Assembly (NCBI RefSeq): GCF_040659735.1
Contig: NZ_JBFANZ010000016.1
Coordinates: 1 to 64,000, forward strand
From: Micromonospora_I sp040659735
GTDB taxonomy: Bacteria; Actinomycetota; Actinomycetes; Mycobacteriales; Micromonosporaceae
Reading direction: 5' to 3'
DNA length: 64,000 bases
Below the pieces are notes generated by a model. It did no database searches and was not told the DNA's origin. It saw only the letters and a list, made by a program, of their open reading frames with translations. Each line of letters opens with the position of its first letter. Within the stretch, counting starts at the first letter, position 1. Position numbers and translations under genes: made by a program. Of this stretch, positions 15,637 through 24,800 are shown piece after piece.

Positions 15637-17754
15637 TTGACCGACGCCACCACCCTGCAACAGGAGATCGCCGCCGAGCAACAGCATGTCGACCGGGTCT
15701 ACGCCCGCCTCGACCAGTTGCGGCTGGAGGCCGCGCGGGCGGAAAAGGACAGCTACCGGCAGGCCCGGGTGGGCAACTTCAGCGCGCTGGTCGAGCGCGA
15801 CGCGATGGTCTTCCACGCCGCCCGGCGGCGACACGTGCTCGACGCCGAACACGAGGGGCTGGTCTTCGGCCGCCTGGATCTGCGCGAGGGCGCGGTGCTG
15901 CACGTGGGCCGGCTCGGCGTGCGCGGCGAGAAGGCCGAACCGCTGTTGATCGACTGGCGGGCGCCGGCCGCCGCCGCCTTCTACCAGGCCACCGCCGCCG
16001 AGCCGCGCGGCGTGGTGCGCCGTCGCATGATCCAGTCCAGCGGCGAACGGGTGACGGGCGTCGAGGATGACCTGCTCGACCCGGACGCCGCGCCGAGCGG
16101 GATGCGCGTGATCGGTGACGGCGCGTTGCTCGCCGCCCTGTCGCGGGCGAAGGGCCGGGGCATGCGCGACATCGTCTCGACCATTCAACGCGAGCAGGAC
16201 GAGGCGATCCGCTCGCCCGCCGCCGGAGTCACGGTGGTCTCCGGCGGGCCGGGCACCGGCAAGACCGCGGTGGCCCTGCACCGTGCGGCCTACCTGCTCT
16301 ACTCGGACCGCAACCGGTTCGCGGGCGGCGGCATTCTGGTCGTCGGCCCCTCCGGCGTCTTCGTCGAGTACATCGCGTCGGTGCTGCCGTCGCTCGGCGA
16401 GGACGCCGCGACGCTGCACTCGCTCGGCTCGCTCGTGCCCGGATTCGAGGCGACCCGTCCCGACCCGGCCGACATCGCCGCGATCAAGGGATCGTTGCGG
16501 ATGCGGCGCGTGCTGGAGCGGGCGGTGCGCGACGCGGTCCCCGATGCTCCGACCGAGCTGCGTCTGCTCTACCGCGGCCAACTTCTCCGGCTGGGTCCGG
16601 CCGAGCTGGACGCGATCCGGGAGCGCGCGCTGCCGCGCGGCGCCCGCCGCAACGAGGTACGGCGGGCCGGGTTCGACGGCATCTTCCGCGCGCTCTGGGC
16701 GCAGGCGCGGGGGCTGCGCGCCACGGGTCTGCCGACTCAGCCCGAGTTCGAGGACGAACTGTCGGAGCGTGGCGACTTCCGCGACTTCCTGCGCGCGTGG
16801 TGGCCTCGGCTGCATCCGCGTCACGTGCTCGGCTGGCTGGCCCGTCCCGAGCGGCTGCGCGCGTACGCGGAGGGGATCCTCTCCAACGCGGAGATCCGCG
16901 CGCTGTCGGCGGCGTACCGGTCGCTGGCCACGCAGGGGCCGACCATCGCCGACGTGGCGATCCTCGACGAGCTGGACGAGCTGATGGGGCGTCCGCGGAA
17001 GCCCGCGAGCCGGACGCGCGACCCGTTCCACGTCCGGGACGGAATCCGCGAGGTGACCACCTTCGCGGACCGGGAGCGGGCGGCGCGCGGAGCGGCGGTG
17101 CAGCGCCCGGAGGACTATCGGGAGTACGCCCACGTCATGGTCGACGAGGAGCAGGACGTGTCGCCGATGCAGTGGCGGATGCTGGGGCGGCGGGGCAGCT
17201 TCGCCTCCTGGACCGTGGTCGGCGATCCGGCGCAGACGGCGTGGACCGGCAACCCGGGCGAGCTGGCACAGGCGCGGGACAAGGCGCTGGGCCGACGACG
17301 CCGGCACGAGTACGCCCTGACCACCAACTACCGCAACTCCGCGGAGATCTTCGCCGTCGCGGCGGCGGTGATCCGCGAGGTCCACCCCGATCTGCCGTTG
17401 CCGACCGCGGTCCGCTCCACCGGCGTGGCACCGGTCGAGCTGCGGGTGACGCCCACCGGGCTGCCCGCGGCGGTCCGCGACGCCACCGCCGCCATGCTCG
17501 CCGAGGTGGCGGGGACGGTCGGGGTGATCACGCCGGTGCCGCGCCGCGACGAGATCGCCGGCTGGCTGGCCGAGTTGGCCGGGCCGCGACTGCAGGTGGT
17601 CACCAGCCTGCAGGCCAAGGGCATGGAGTACGACGGCGTGGTGCTCGTCGCGCCGACCGAGATCCGGGCCGATTCGTCGGCCGGCGTCCGCACGCTCTAT
17701 GTGGCGCTGTCCCGGGCCACCCAGCGCCTGACCACCATCGACGCGACCATGTGA
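15637..17754 (+). CDS. HelD-like superfamily I helicase/ATPase
   Basis: 705 aa UvrD/Rep-type ATPase of the HelD group, which bind RNA polymerase and release stalled complexes. TTG at 15637 is preferred: GGAG lies 8 nt upstream and the protein then starts with a long charged helical segment (TDATTLQQEIAAEQQHVDRV) typical of the HelD N-terminal coiled-coil arm. Walker A is SGGPGTGKTAV (~residue 204), Walker B is MVDEEQDVSPMQW, motif IV is LTTNYRNSAEIF, motif V is LQAKGMEYDGVVL and motif VI is LYVALSRATQRL. In mycobacteria and Streptomyces some HelD proteins protect against rifampicin; whether this one does is unknown. It ends just before an extragenic inverted repeat. Confidence 0.88.
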   Translation: MTDATTLQQEIAAEQQHVDRVYARLDQLRLEAARAEKDSYRQARVGNFSALVERDAMVFHAARRRHVLDAEHEGLVFGRLDLREGAVLHVGRLGVRGEKAEPLLIDWRAPAAAAFYQATAAEPRGVVRRRMIQSSGERVTGVEDDLLDPDAAPSGMRVIGDGALLAALSRAKGRGMRDIVSTIQREQDEAIRSPAAGVTVVSGGPGTGKTAVALHRAAYLLYSDRNRFAGGGILVVGPSGVFVEYIASVLPSLGEDAATLHSLGSLVPGFEATRPDPADIAAIKGSLRMRRVLERAVRDAVPDAPTELRLLYRGQLLRLGPAELDAIRERALPRGARRNEVRRAGFDGIFRALWAQARGLRATGLPTQPEFEDELSERGDFRDFLRAWWPRLHPRHVLGWLARPERLRAYAEGILSNAEIRALSAAYRSLATQGPTIADVAILDELDELMGRPRKPASRTRDPFHVRDGIREVTTFADRERAARGAAVQRPEDYREYAHVMVDEEQDVSPMQWRMLGRRGSFASWTVVGDPAQTAWTGNPGELAQARDKALGRRRRHEYALTTNYRNSAEIFAVAAAVIREVHPDLPLPTAVRSTGVAPVELRVTPTGLPAAVRDATAAMLAEVAGTVGVITPVPRRDEIAGWLAELAGPRLQVVTSLQAKGMEYDGVVLVAPTEIRADSSAGVRTLYVALSRATQRLTTIDATM

Positions 17755-17759
17755 TCCCC

Positions 17760-17837
17760 AGGATCCGCGTGATCAGGGACTGACTCGCGCGTAGCGCCGG
17801 CGCGGCGTGCGCACGACCGCGCGATCACGCGGATCTT
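17760..17837. repeat. Extragenic inverted repeat, copy 2
   Basis: The left arm (17760-17778) matches copy 1 at 5603 except its first bases; the right arm (17821-17837) carries GATCACGCGGATCTT. The arms are separated by 42 nt, and the element lies between the converging helD-like and beta-propeller genes, where it could also act as a terminator. Confidence 0.75.
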
Positions 17838-17845
17838 GCGGCGGG

Positions 17846-18793
17846 TCACCGATCCGCGATGGCGACCACGGAGTACGGCGTGGTCGACGTGGGCGGGGTG
17901 GTGAAGCGGGCGTTGGGCAGGTAGAGCCGCTGGCCGTACGCCGCGACGGTGGTCGGCACGTCGAACCGGGGGTCGGTGAGCCGGGAGATCACCCGGCCAC
18001 GGACGCCCGCGTCGTCGAGGCGCAGCACCGCGACGGTGTTCAGGCGGTTCTGCACGACGTGGAGCGTGTGCCCGTGGAGGAGCAGCCCGTCGCCGTTGGT
18101 GAGCAGTTCGCCGCCGAGGTCGACGGCGCGGGTGACGCCGGTGGTCGGGTCGACGCGGAAGAGCCGGCCCGTGTTGGACTGCACGACGAGCAGACCGCGC
18201 CCGTCCGGCGTGCGGGCGATCCCGTTGGCGTTGATGCCCGCTCCGTAGACGATGTCCCCGGTCAGCGGCAGCCGCACCACCGCGTCGGGACCGGGCAGCC
18301 TGCCGGAGCGGTCCAGCGGCACCTGGTAGAGGACGGCATTGGTGGAGTCGGTGAACCACGCCGCGCGCGGCGTCAGCACGACGTCGTTGACGAAGCTCGG
18401 CGACGCGGTGAACCGGTAGCTGGCGAGGAGCGCCCCGGTGACCCCGTCGACGACGCGACCGTCGCCGCCACTGCCGCCGGCGACGTAGAGCCGCCCACGC
18501 GCATCGAGCTTCATGCCGAGTGACGGCGTGCCCGACCCCGCGTTGATGACGGCGCCCTCCCCGGTCGCCAGGCTCGCCCGGTAGATCGCGCCGGTCGCGC
18601 GGGAACCGAAGAAGGCGTAGGGCAGCGCTCCGATCGCGATCCCCTCGGGCTGGAACCCGGCGGGAAGCGCGATGGTCCGCGGAAACGGCGGCTCGGGGCG
18701 GGCGGGCGCGGCGCCGGCCGGCGCGGACGTGACGGTGAGGGCCGCGGCGAGCCCCGCGGCCAGGACGAGGGCGACACGTGGACCGGTCAGCAC
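17846..18793 (-). CDS. Secreted SMP-30/gluconolactonase-like beta-propeller protein
   Basis: 315 aa. GTG at 18793 is chosen because AAGGGA lies upstream and the protein then starts with a typical Sec signal (LTGPRVALVLAAGLAAAL...) with cleavage likely after APAGA. The mature part is a run of propeller blades (GDGRVVDGVTG, NANGIARTPDGRGLLVVQS, FDVPTTVAAYGQRLYLPN) of the SMP-30/LRE-like type. Such proteins bind or hydrolyse small sugars and lactones, or act only as binding scaffolds; metal-site residues are not certain here. Extracellular location is confident, function is not. Confidence 0.8.
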   Translation of the reverse strand: MLTGPRVALVLAAGLAAALTVTSAPAGAAPARPEPPFPRTIALPAGFQPEGIAIGALPYAFFGSRATGAIYRASLATGEGAVINAGSGTPSLGMKLDARGRLYVAGGSGGDGRVVDGVTGALLASYRFTASPSFVNDVVLTPRAAWFTDSTNAVLYQVPLDRSGRLPGPDAVVRLPLTGDIVYGAGINANGIARTPDGRGLLVVQSNTGRLFRVDPTTGVTRAVDLGGELLTNGDGLLLHGHTLHVVQNRLNTVAVLRLDDAGVRGRVISRLTDPRFDVPTTVAAYGQRLYLPNARFTTPPTSTTPYSVVAIADR

Positions 18794-18961
18794 GGTGGGT
18801 ATCCCTTGCAGGTCGGGGGCTTCCACTGACGGCGCGGGGCACGCGCCATCCATCCGCGTCACTGTATACCTGATGACGCGGATGTCCCATTCCAGGCCGC
18901 GGACCCGGTTGCCGGGCGGGCATATCAGGCTCGACGAACCCGGTAGGTACCATTGGTTGCA

Positions 18962-18975
18962 CACATAGCAATGTG
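18962..18975. promoter_or_regulatory. Inverted repeat, possible metalloregulator operator
   Basis: CACAT and ATGTG are separated by 4 nt, 55 nt before the CDF exporter start. Size and placement fit a metal-sensing repressor site, but no regulator gene is nearby. Confidence 0.3.
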
Positions 18976-19029
18976 AGCATGGTTTGGCCGACCGCGGCCG
19001 ATCCGGCGGGTGAGTGACGGAGGGCGAGC

Positions 19030-19944
19030 GTGGGCGCAGGTCATGACCATGGCGCGCAGGCGGCGCGGGCCGGCGAGCGGCATCGCGGCCGGCTCTGGGG
19101 AGCTGTTGCCGTGCTCGCCACCTTCATGGTCGTCGAGGCGGCCGCCGCGTGGGCGACCGGCTCGCTCGCCCTGCTCTCCGACGCCGGCCACATGTTCACC
19201 GACGTCCTCGGCATCGCCATGGCCCTCGCCGCGATCACCGCGACCCGGCGCGCGGCGCAGGACCCCCAGCGGACCTTCGGGCTCTACCGCCTGGAGGTGC
19301 TCGCCGCCCTGGCGAACGCGGTGCTGCTCTTCGGGGTGGCCGTCTACGTGCTGGTCGAGGCGGTACGCCGGTTCGACCACCCGCCGCACGTGCTCGCCGG
19401 GCCGATGCTCGCCGTCGCGGTCGGCGGACTCCTCGCCAATCTGGTGGCCTTCGCGCTACTGCGTCCCGGCGCCCGGGAGAGCATCAACGTGCGCGGCGCG
19501 TACCTCGAGGTGTTGGGCGACCTGCTCGGGTCGGTCGGGGTCATCGTCGCCGCGGTGGTGATCGCCACGACGGGATGGTGGTACGCGGACCCGATCATCG
19601 CCGTCTCCGTCGGCCTCTTCATCCTCCCCCGCACCTGGCGCCTCGCCCGGGCGGCCGTACGGATCCTCGTGCAGGCGGCCCCCGAGCACCTGGAGGTGCC
19701 CGCGGTGCAGGCCCGGCTCGCCGCGCTGCCGGGGGTCTGCGATGTGCACGACCTGCATGTCTGGACGCTCACCTCGGGCATGGACGTCGCCTCGGCGCAT
19801 CTCACGATCGAGCCGGCCGCCGAGGTGGCCAGCGTGCTCGCGGCCGCCCGGGACACCCTGCACGACGAGTTCGCGATCGAACACGCCACGTTGCAGGTGG
19901 AGCCCGCGACGGCGCCGGGCGCGTGCGGCCCCGCCCACTGGTGA
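19030..19944 (+). CDS. Cation diffusion facilitator (CzcD-like Zn2+/Co2+/Cd2+ exporter)
   Basis: 304 aa inner-membrane proton antiporter that removes divalent metals. There are six transmembrane helices between about residues 18 and 200, with the metal-site motif LLSDAGHMFTD in helix II and the acidic site in VLGDLLGSVGV in helix V. A C-terminal cytosolic ferredoxin-like domain contains VHDLHVWTLTSG. A short His-containing N-terminus (GAGHDHG) is typical of the family. GTG 19030 is preceded by GGAGGG. The metal specificity cannot be read directly. Confidence 0.92.
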   Translation: MGAGHDHGAQAARAGERHRGRLWGAVAVLATFMVVEAAAAWATGSLALLSDAGHMFTDVLGIAMALAAITATRRAAQDPQRTFGLYRLEVLAALANAVLLFGVAVYVLVEAVRRFDHPPHVLAGPMLAVAVGGLLANLVAFALLRPGARESINVRGAYLEVLGDLLGSVGVIVAAVVIATTGWWYADPIIAVSVGLFILPRTWRLARAAVRILVQAAPEHLEVPAVQARLAALPGVCDVHDLHVWTLTSGMDVASAHLTIEPAAEVASVLAAARDTLHDEFAIEHATLQVEPATAPGACGPAHW

Positions 19945-20069
19945 TTAGTTTCCGCTTAAATTTCGTGACCTCATCTCGATCTTCTGCCGTCATATGTCAC
20001 GAGTTATCGGTATAAAAGGCTCAACCGTCGCAGATCCGAACCCGCGCCCGCCGGTAGTGTCGGGACCGG

Positions 20070-20230
20070 CTTCCGCCAGGCGGCGCCCCTCCGGCGCCGG
20101 TGGGAGCCGTCGCCTAATCGCCGAAGGGCGAGCCGGGGAACCACGTAGGTGGGGTGCATCCGCGTCAGCGGTAGGGATCTTCCGTCCCGAACCCGTCAGC
20201 TAACCCGGCCGGCGGCTGACGGAAGGACTG
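20070..20230 (+). promoter_or_regulatory. Cyclic di-AMP (ydaO-yuaA) riboswitch
   Basis: The leader of the gene at 20235 carries the conserved core of the ydaO class in the right order: CGCCTAATC (about 20111), GCCGGGGAACCAC (20132-20144), GGTGGGGTGCATCC, GCGGTAGGG and CCGAACCCGTCAGCTAACC. In actinobacteria this class lies upstream of wall-hydrolase and resuscitation genes and senses c-di-AMP. Here the last helix pairs CTTCCGTC (20179-20186) with GACGGAAG, which overlaps the ribosome-binding site GGAAGGA of the downstream gene, so ligand-dependent masking of translation is possible. Exact 5' boundary uncertain. Confidence 0.92.
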
Positions 20231-20234
20231 GAAT

Positions 20235-21275
20235 GTGACGTTGAAGCCCCCCGTACGACGGACGTTCGCGGCGCTCCTCGCGGTGATCGCCGTCACCGGC
20301 TCACCCGCCGCCGCGGCCCCGCCCGCCGCCGCGCCGGCCGGCCTCCGGGCGGCGCCCGGCGACATCGACGAAGGCGGCACCCCCAAGCTGCGTGAGCAAC
20401 TCAACGCGGCGAGCAAGGGCTTCGTGGACGCCAAGGCGGCGCTCAACAACTCCATGAAGCGGCAGAAGGAGCTCGACGCCCACCTCAAGACCGTCGAGGC
20501 GGAGCTCGTCGTCCGCACGGAGACCGTGGGCGCGCTCGCCGGCCAGGTCTACCGGACCGGTCGGCTCGGTCCCGTCTCCGCCCTGCTCAACAGCGGCTCC
20601 CCCGACGACTTCGTCAGCCGCGCCTCCACGGTGAGCGCCGTTGCCGCCGGCGAGGAGAGCAAGCTGAATGCGCTGATCACCACGCGCGACCAGGAGACCC
20701 GCGCCAAGGCCGCGATCGACAAGGAAGTCGGGGAGCAGAAGAAGCAGCTCACGGTGATGGCGAAGCGCAAAGAGCAGGCCGAACGGGCGCTCGCCGCGGC
20801 CGGCGGCGGACAGGCCGCCGGCGGGGTGAGCGGCGGCTCCGCGTCCGCCGCGCCGGCCCGGCGCAATCCCGACGGCTCCTTCCCGGGCGAGTCCTGCAGC
20901 GTCGACGACCCGACGACGGGCGGCTGCCTCACGCCGCGCACCGCACACGCGTTGAGTCAGGCGAAGGCCGCCGGCTTCGAGCGCTTCGTCGCCTGCTTCC
21001 GCGACGACGGCGGCCCGGGCGAGCACCCCCTCGGTCGCGCCTGCGACTTCGCGGCCCAGACGGGCGGGTTCGGCGGGGTCGCGAGCGGCGGCGACCGGAC
21101 GTACGGCAACAACCTCGCCAACTACTTCATCAACAACGCCGATCGGCTCGGCGTGCTCTACGTGATCTGGTTCAAGCGGATCTGGCTGCCGAGCAGCGGG
21201 TGGCGCGCCTACAACAACGGCAACGGCGACCCCTCCAGCGACCACACGAACCACGTGCACCTGTCGATGAACTGA
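20235..21275 (+). CDS. Secreted coiled-coil protein with C-terminal M15-like/ARB_07466-type domain
   Basis: 346 aa. A Sec signal peptide (residues ~1-30, ending in SPAAAA) is followed by a long coiled coil (~50-190) like those of peptidoglycan-hydrolase partners, a Gly/Ala/Ser linker (~190-215), and a C-terminal domain with GEHPLGRACDF and NHVHLSMN. Those motifs match the zinc ligands of M15-type D,D/L,D-carboxypeptidase-like domains (His, Asp, His). The protein probably acts on or regulates peptidoglycan outside the membrane. GTG 20235 follows GGAAGGA (20221-20227), which is part of the riboswitch. Control of a wall protein by c-di-AMP fits the nucleotide's known role in envelope and osmotic balance. 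Catalytic activity is not certain. Confidence 0.87.
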   Translation: MTLKPPVRRTFAALLAVIAVTGSPAAAAPPAAAPAGLRAAPGDIDEGGTPKLREQLNAASKGFVDAKAALNNSMKRQKELDAHLKTVEAELVVRTETVGALAGQVYRTGRLGPVSALLNSGSPDDFVSRASTVSAVAAGEESKLNALITTRDQETRAKAAIDKEVGEQKKQLTVMAKRKEQAERALAAAGGGQAAGGVSGGSASAAPARRNPDGSFPGESCSVDDPTTGGCLTPRTAHALSQAKAAGFERFVACFRDDGGPGEHPLGRACDFAAQTGGFGGVASGGDRTYGNNLANYFINNADRLGVLYVIWFKRIWLPSSGWRAYNNGNGDPSSDHTNHVHLSMN

Positions 21276-21280
21276 CCTGA

Positions 21281-21327
21281 ATCGTGCGGCTGGCGCCACC
21301 CGGGACGGGTGGCACCAGCCGCACGAT
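21281..21327 (+). terminator. Long hairpin terminator
   Basis: A 21-bp stem (21281-21301 with 21307-21327, one G-T pair) and 5-nt loop begin 5 nt after the stop of the preceding gene. Confidence 0.85.
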
Positions 21328-21551
21328 CGTGTTCAGCGGCCGCTGCGGGTCGAGTCGAACGCCGCGTCGTCGACGCAGACGCGCGTCGCATCCCCGCTGC
21401 AGCACCGCGACCCGTCGCGACCATTCATGATCGCCTTCATCGCGCTGATGAGAGCGATCATTTCGCGTTGCGCGGATGGGGGCGCGCGGTAATGGCGGAA
21501 TGCGCGGAGAGCCGCACGGTATCGCGTTTCCCGCCCGATTCCGCTGACGAG

Positions 21552-21561
21552 AGAGCGCTCT
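21552..21561. promoter_or_regulatory. LacI-type operator, upstream copy
   Basis: AGAGCGCTCT, a 10-bp palindrome, lies 58 nt from centre to centre before a second copy in the GH81 promoter region. The central GCGC resembles CebR/CelR sites of actinomycete sugar regulons. Confidence 0.55.
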
Positions 21562-21618
21562 TTCACACACTCCACGTGATCGGCCGACCACCCACGTCGG
21601 CTCTCGTTCCGATGCTGT

Positions 21619-21630
21619 GAGAGCGCTCTC
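21619..21630. promoter_or_regulatory. LacI-type operator, proximal copy
   Basis: GAGAGCGCTCTC, a perfect 12-bp palindrome, is followed by a -10-like TATATA near 21641. The same 12 bp occurs at 51252-51263 before the DUF1996 gene. It probably represses the glucanase until an inducing sugar is present. The 21328-21816 gap otherwise contains no convincing gene. Confidence 0.68.
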
Positions 21631-21816
21631 TGGTGGAGTTATATACCCCGGCAGCCGTCGATGTCAATGCACCCGTTCGGGCGACTGAGCGATCCGTTAA
21701 AGATGCTCGCCGAATATTGACAGGATCCAGCCCTTCTGGTGACCTCCACGCAACGACTGGTTAATGCATGCGAAATCTTCTCGCTGCCGTGCCAGCACCC
21801 CGGAACCGGAGGAACG

Positions 21817-24800
21817 ATGAAGCTCTCCATCCGTCGCGTCGTACCCGGCGGCGCTCACCACGCCGGTGCGCGCACGCGCGGCACCGACGTCGCCCCGCGA
21901 CGACGTGCGCTCGCGGCAACCACGATCGTGGCGCTCGCGGCCGGCGTCCTCACCTTCGGCGCGCTGCGCCCGGCCGACGCGGCCACCCTCGGCGCCGGGA
22001 GCTACGCGACCACCCGCCCCGCCGGCGGCGCCGCCCCCACCGCCTGCGGCAACATCGCCACCAACCCCCGCCAGTTCGTCACCGGCAACGCCCCCGGCGG
22101 CGCCGTACCCACCAACGACTGGTGGTCGTCGCTGCTCTTCAAGCGGTACGACTGCGCCTACTCCGAACCGCTGCACGCGCATCCCATGTCGTTCGACCCG
22201 GTCGCCGGTGGCCTCGGCGTCTCCTACACCACCGAGGCCGCCATCTCCGGCTCGGCCACCGGCGTCGGCGAGTACCACTTCCCCTACTCCACCGAGTTCA
22301 CCCTCGGGGTCGCCGGCCTCAACTCCCCCGACGTCAAGGTCGACGGCTGGAGCGACTGGACGGTGACGCCCGCCTGGTCCGACGGGACCCGCACCCTCAA
22401 GACCACCATCGGCCACGGACTGCCGTTCCTGTACGCGCAGGTCACCGGGGGCAACGCGGAGCTCCGCTTCGGCGGCACGCCCACCGTCTGGGCGACCAGC
22501 GGCACCCGGATCGGCTTCTCCGTCCGCGGCCACGACTACGTCGGGTACGCGCCCACCGGGGCGACCTGGACGGTGGCCGGCACGACGATCAGCTCCACGC
22601 TCGCCGGTCGCGGCTACTTCTCCGTCGCGCTGCTGCCCACGACGGCGACCACCCCGGCCGCCGAGCGCACCGCGCTGATGGACAGCTACGGCCAGTACGC
22701 GCACGCGCATGTCACCGGCACCCGAGTCTCGTGGAGCTACAACCAGTCGGCGAGCGTGGTCAACGCCACCTACGCGGTCACCACCACCCGGCGCGAGGGC
22801 TCGGCGAACGGGACGGTCATCTCGCTCTACCCGCACCAGTGGAAGAGTCTCAGCGCCGCCACCCCGATCGCGCAGACCTACGTCTCACCCCGCGGCCCGA
22901 TGAAGAGCCTCGTCGGGGCGGCGGCCTTCACCACCGCGATCCGTTACAACGGCGTGCTGCCCGAGGTGCCGGCGGTCGCCACCGGCAGCGGCGCCGACCT
23001 CGCGACGCTCGGCGGCTACCTCGACCAGGTGGCGACCGGCGACCCGCTGGCCGGTTTCGGCAACGACACGTACTGGACGGGCAAGGCGCTGGGACGCGCG
23101 GCCCGGCTCGCCGAGATCGCCGACCAGCTCGGCCGGACCGCCCAGCGCGACCTGCTGCTGGGCGCGATCAGGAACCGGCTGACCGACTGGTTCACCGCCT
23201 CCGCGGGAAAGACCGAGCGGCTCTTCGCCTACGACCAGGCCTGGGGCACCCTCGTCGGCTACCCCGCCTCGTACGGGTCGGACACCGACCTCAACGACCA
23301 TCACTTCCACTACGGCTACTACATCGCCGCGGCGGCCACGCTGGCCAAGTTCGACCCGGCGTGGGCCGCGACGAGCCGGTACGGCGGCATGGTCAACCTG
23401 CTGATCCGGGACGCCAACAGCTACGACCGCGCGGACACCATGTTCCCGTTCCTGCGCGACTTCGACATCTTCGCCGGGCATGACTGGGCCTCTGGCCACG
23501 GCGCGTTCGGCGCCGGCAACAACCAGGAATCCTCGTCGGAGGGGATGAACTTCGCCAACGCCCTCATCCAGTGGGGGCTGGCCACCGGCAACACCGCGAT
23601 CCGCGACGCCGGCCTCTACATCTACACGACGCAGGCCCAGGCGATCCAGGAGTACTGGTTCGACTCCGCCGACACCAACTTCCCCGCCGCGTTCGGCCAC
23701 AGCACGGTCGGCATGGTCTGGGGTGACGGCGGGGCGTACGCGACCTGGTTCAGTGGTGAGCCCGAGATGATCCAGGGCATCAACATGCTGCCGATCACCG
23801 GCGGGTCGCTCTACCTCGGCCATCGGCCCGGGTACGTGACGACCAACTGGAACGAACTGGTCCGTAACAACGGCGGCCAACCGACCGTCTGGCAGGACGT
23901 GCTCTGGTCCTTCCAGGCGTTGGGCAACGGCGACGGCGCGCTCGCCAGCTTCCGGGCCAACCCCGGTTACGCGGTGGAGGAGGGCGAGAGCCGGGCGCAC
24001 ACCTTCCACTGGATCCGTAACCTCGCGGCGCTCGGACAGGTGGACACCGGCGTCACCGCGAACACCCCGCTGTACGGGGTGTTCAGCAAAGGGGGCGCCC
24101 GCACGTACGTGGCGTCCAACATCACCGCCAACCCGATCACGGTGACCTTCTCCACCGGCACGACGCTGACCGTCCCTGCTGGACGGACCGCGACCACCGG
24201 CGCCCTCACCTGGAGCGGCGGCAGCGCGAGCGGCGGAGGCGGCGGAGGCACGCCGACGGCCAGCCCGACCGCGGGCCCGACGACCGGTCCCACGCCGGGC
24301 CCGACGCAACCGCCGCTGCGCTCCAACCAGCTCCACCTCCGCACCGGCGGCGTACTCGCCGACACCGCGGGCGCCGGCGCGACGACGGTGACCGTCCCCT
24401 CGGCGGGTGGGGGCAACCACGACGGCACCCCGCACAACCCGGTGACCTTCACCGGATGCGGGATCACCGGCGGGTACGGCTCAGGGGCGAGCGCGTTCGC
24501 GCTGCACGTGGACGCGGGCACGGCGGTCGGGGCGGGGGTGCAGGCCCGTATCTCGTACGACCTCACCGGTTCCGGCAGTTACAGCCGCGTCGAGACGTAC
24601 CGCTATTTCGCCACGGACCCGGTGGCGGGCACGGAGAGCTACACCCAGGGCGCGGGGCTGCTCTCCTCCTCGGGCGCTCTCGCGGGCATGACCAACGGGT
24701 GTGTACGGCTGGAGGTCTGGAACGCGATCGGTAACGCGCCGACGACGGTACGGGTCGACGCCACGGCTGCGGACGGGCGGCAGTCGATCGTCACCGTGCC

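Noticed and set aside
21309..21620. 103-codon plus-strand open frame before the GH81 gene
   Set aside because: Overlaps the terminator and LacI operators, has no ribosome-binding site and no coding-like composition.
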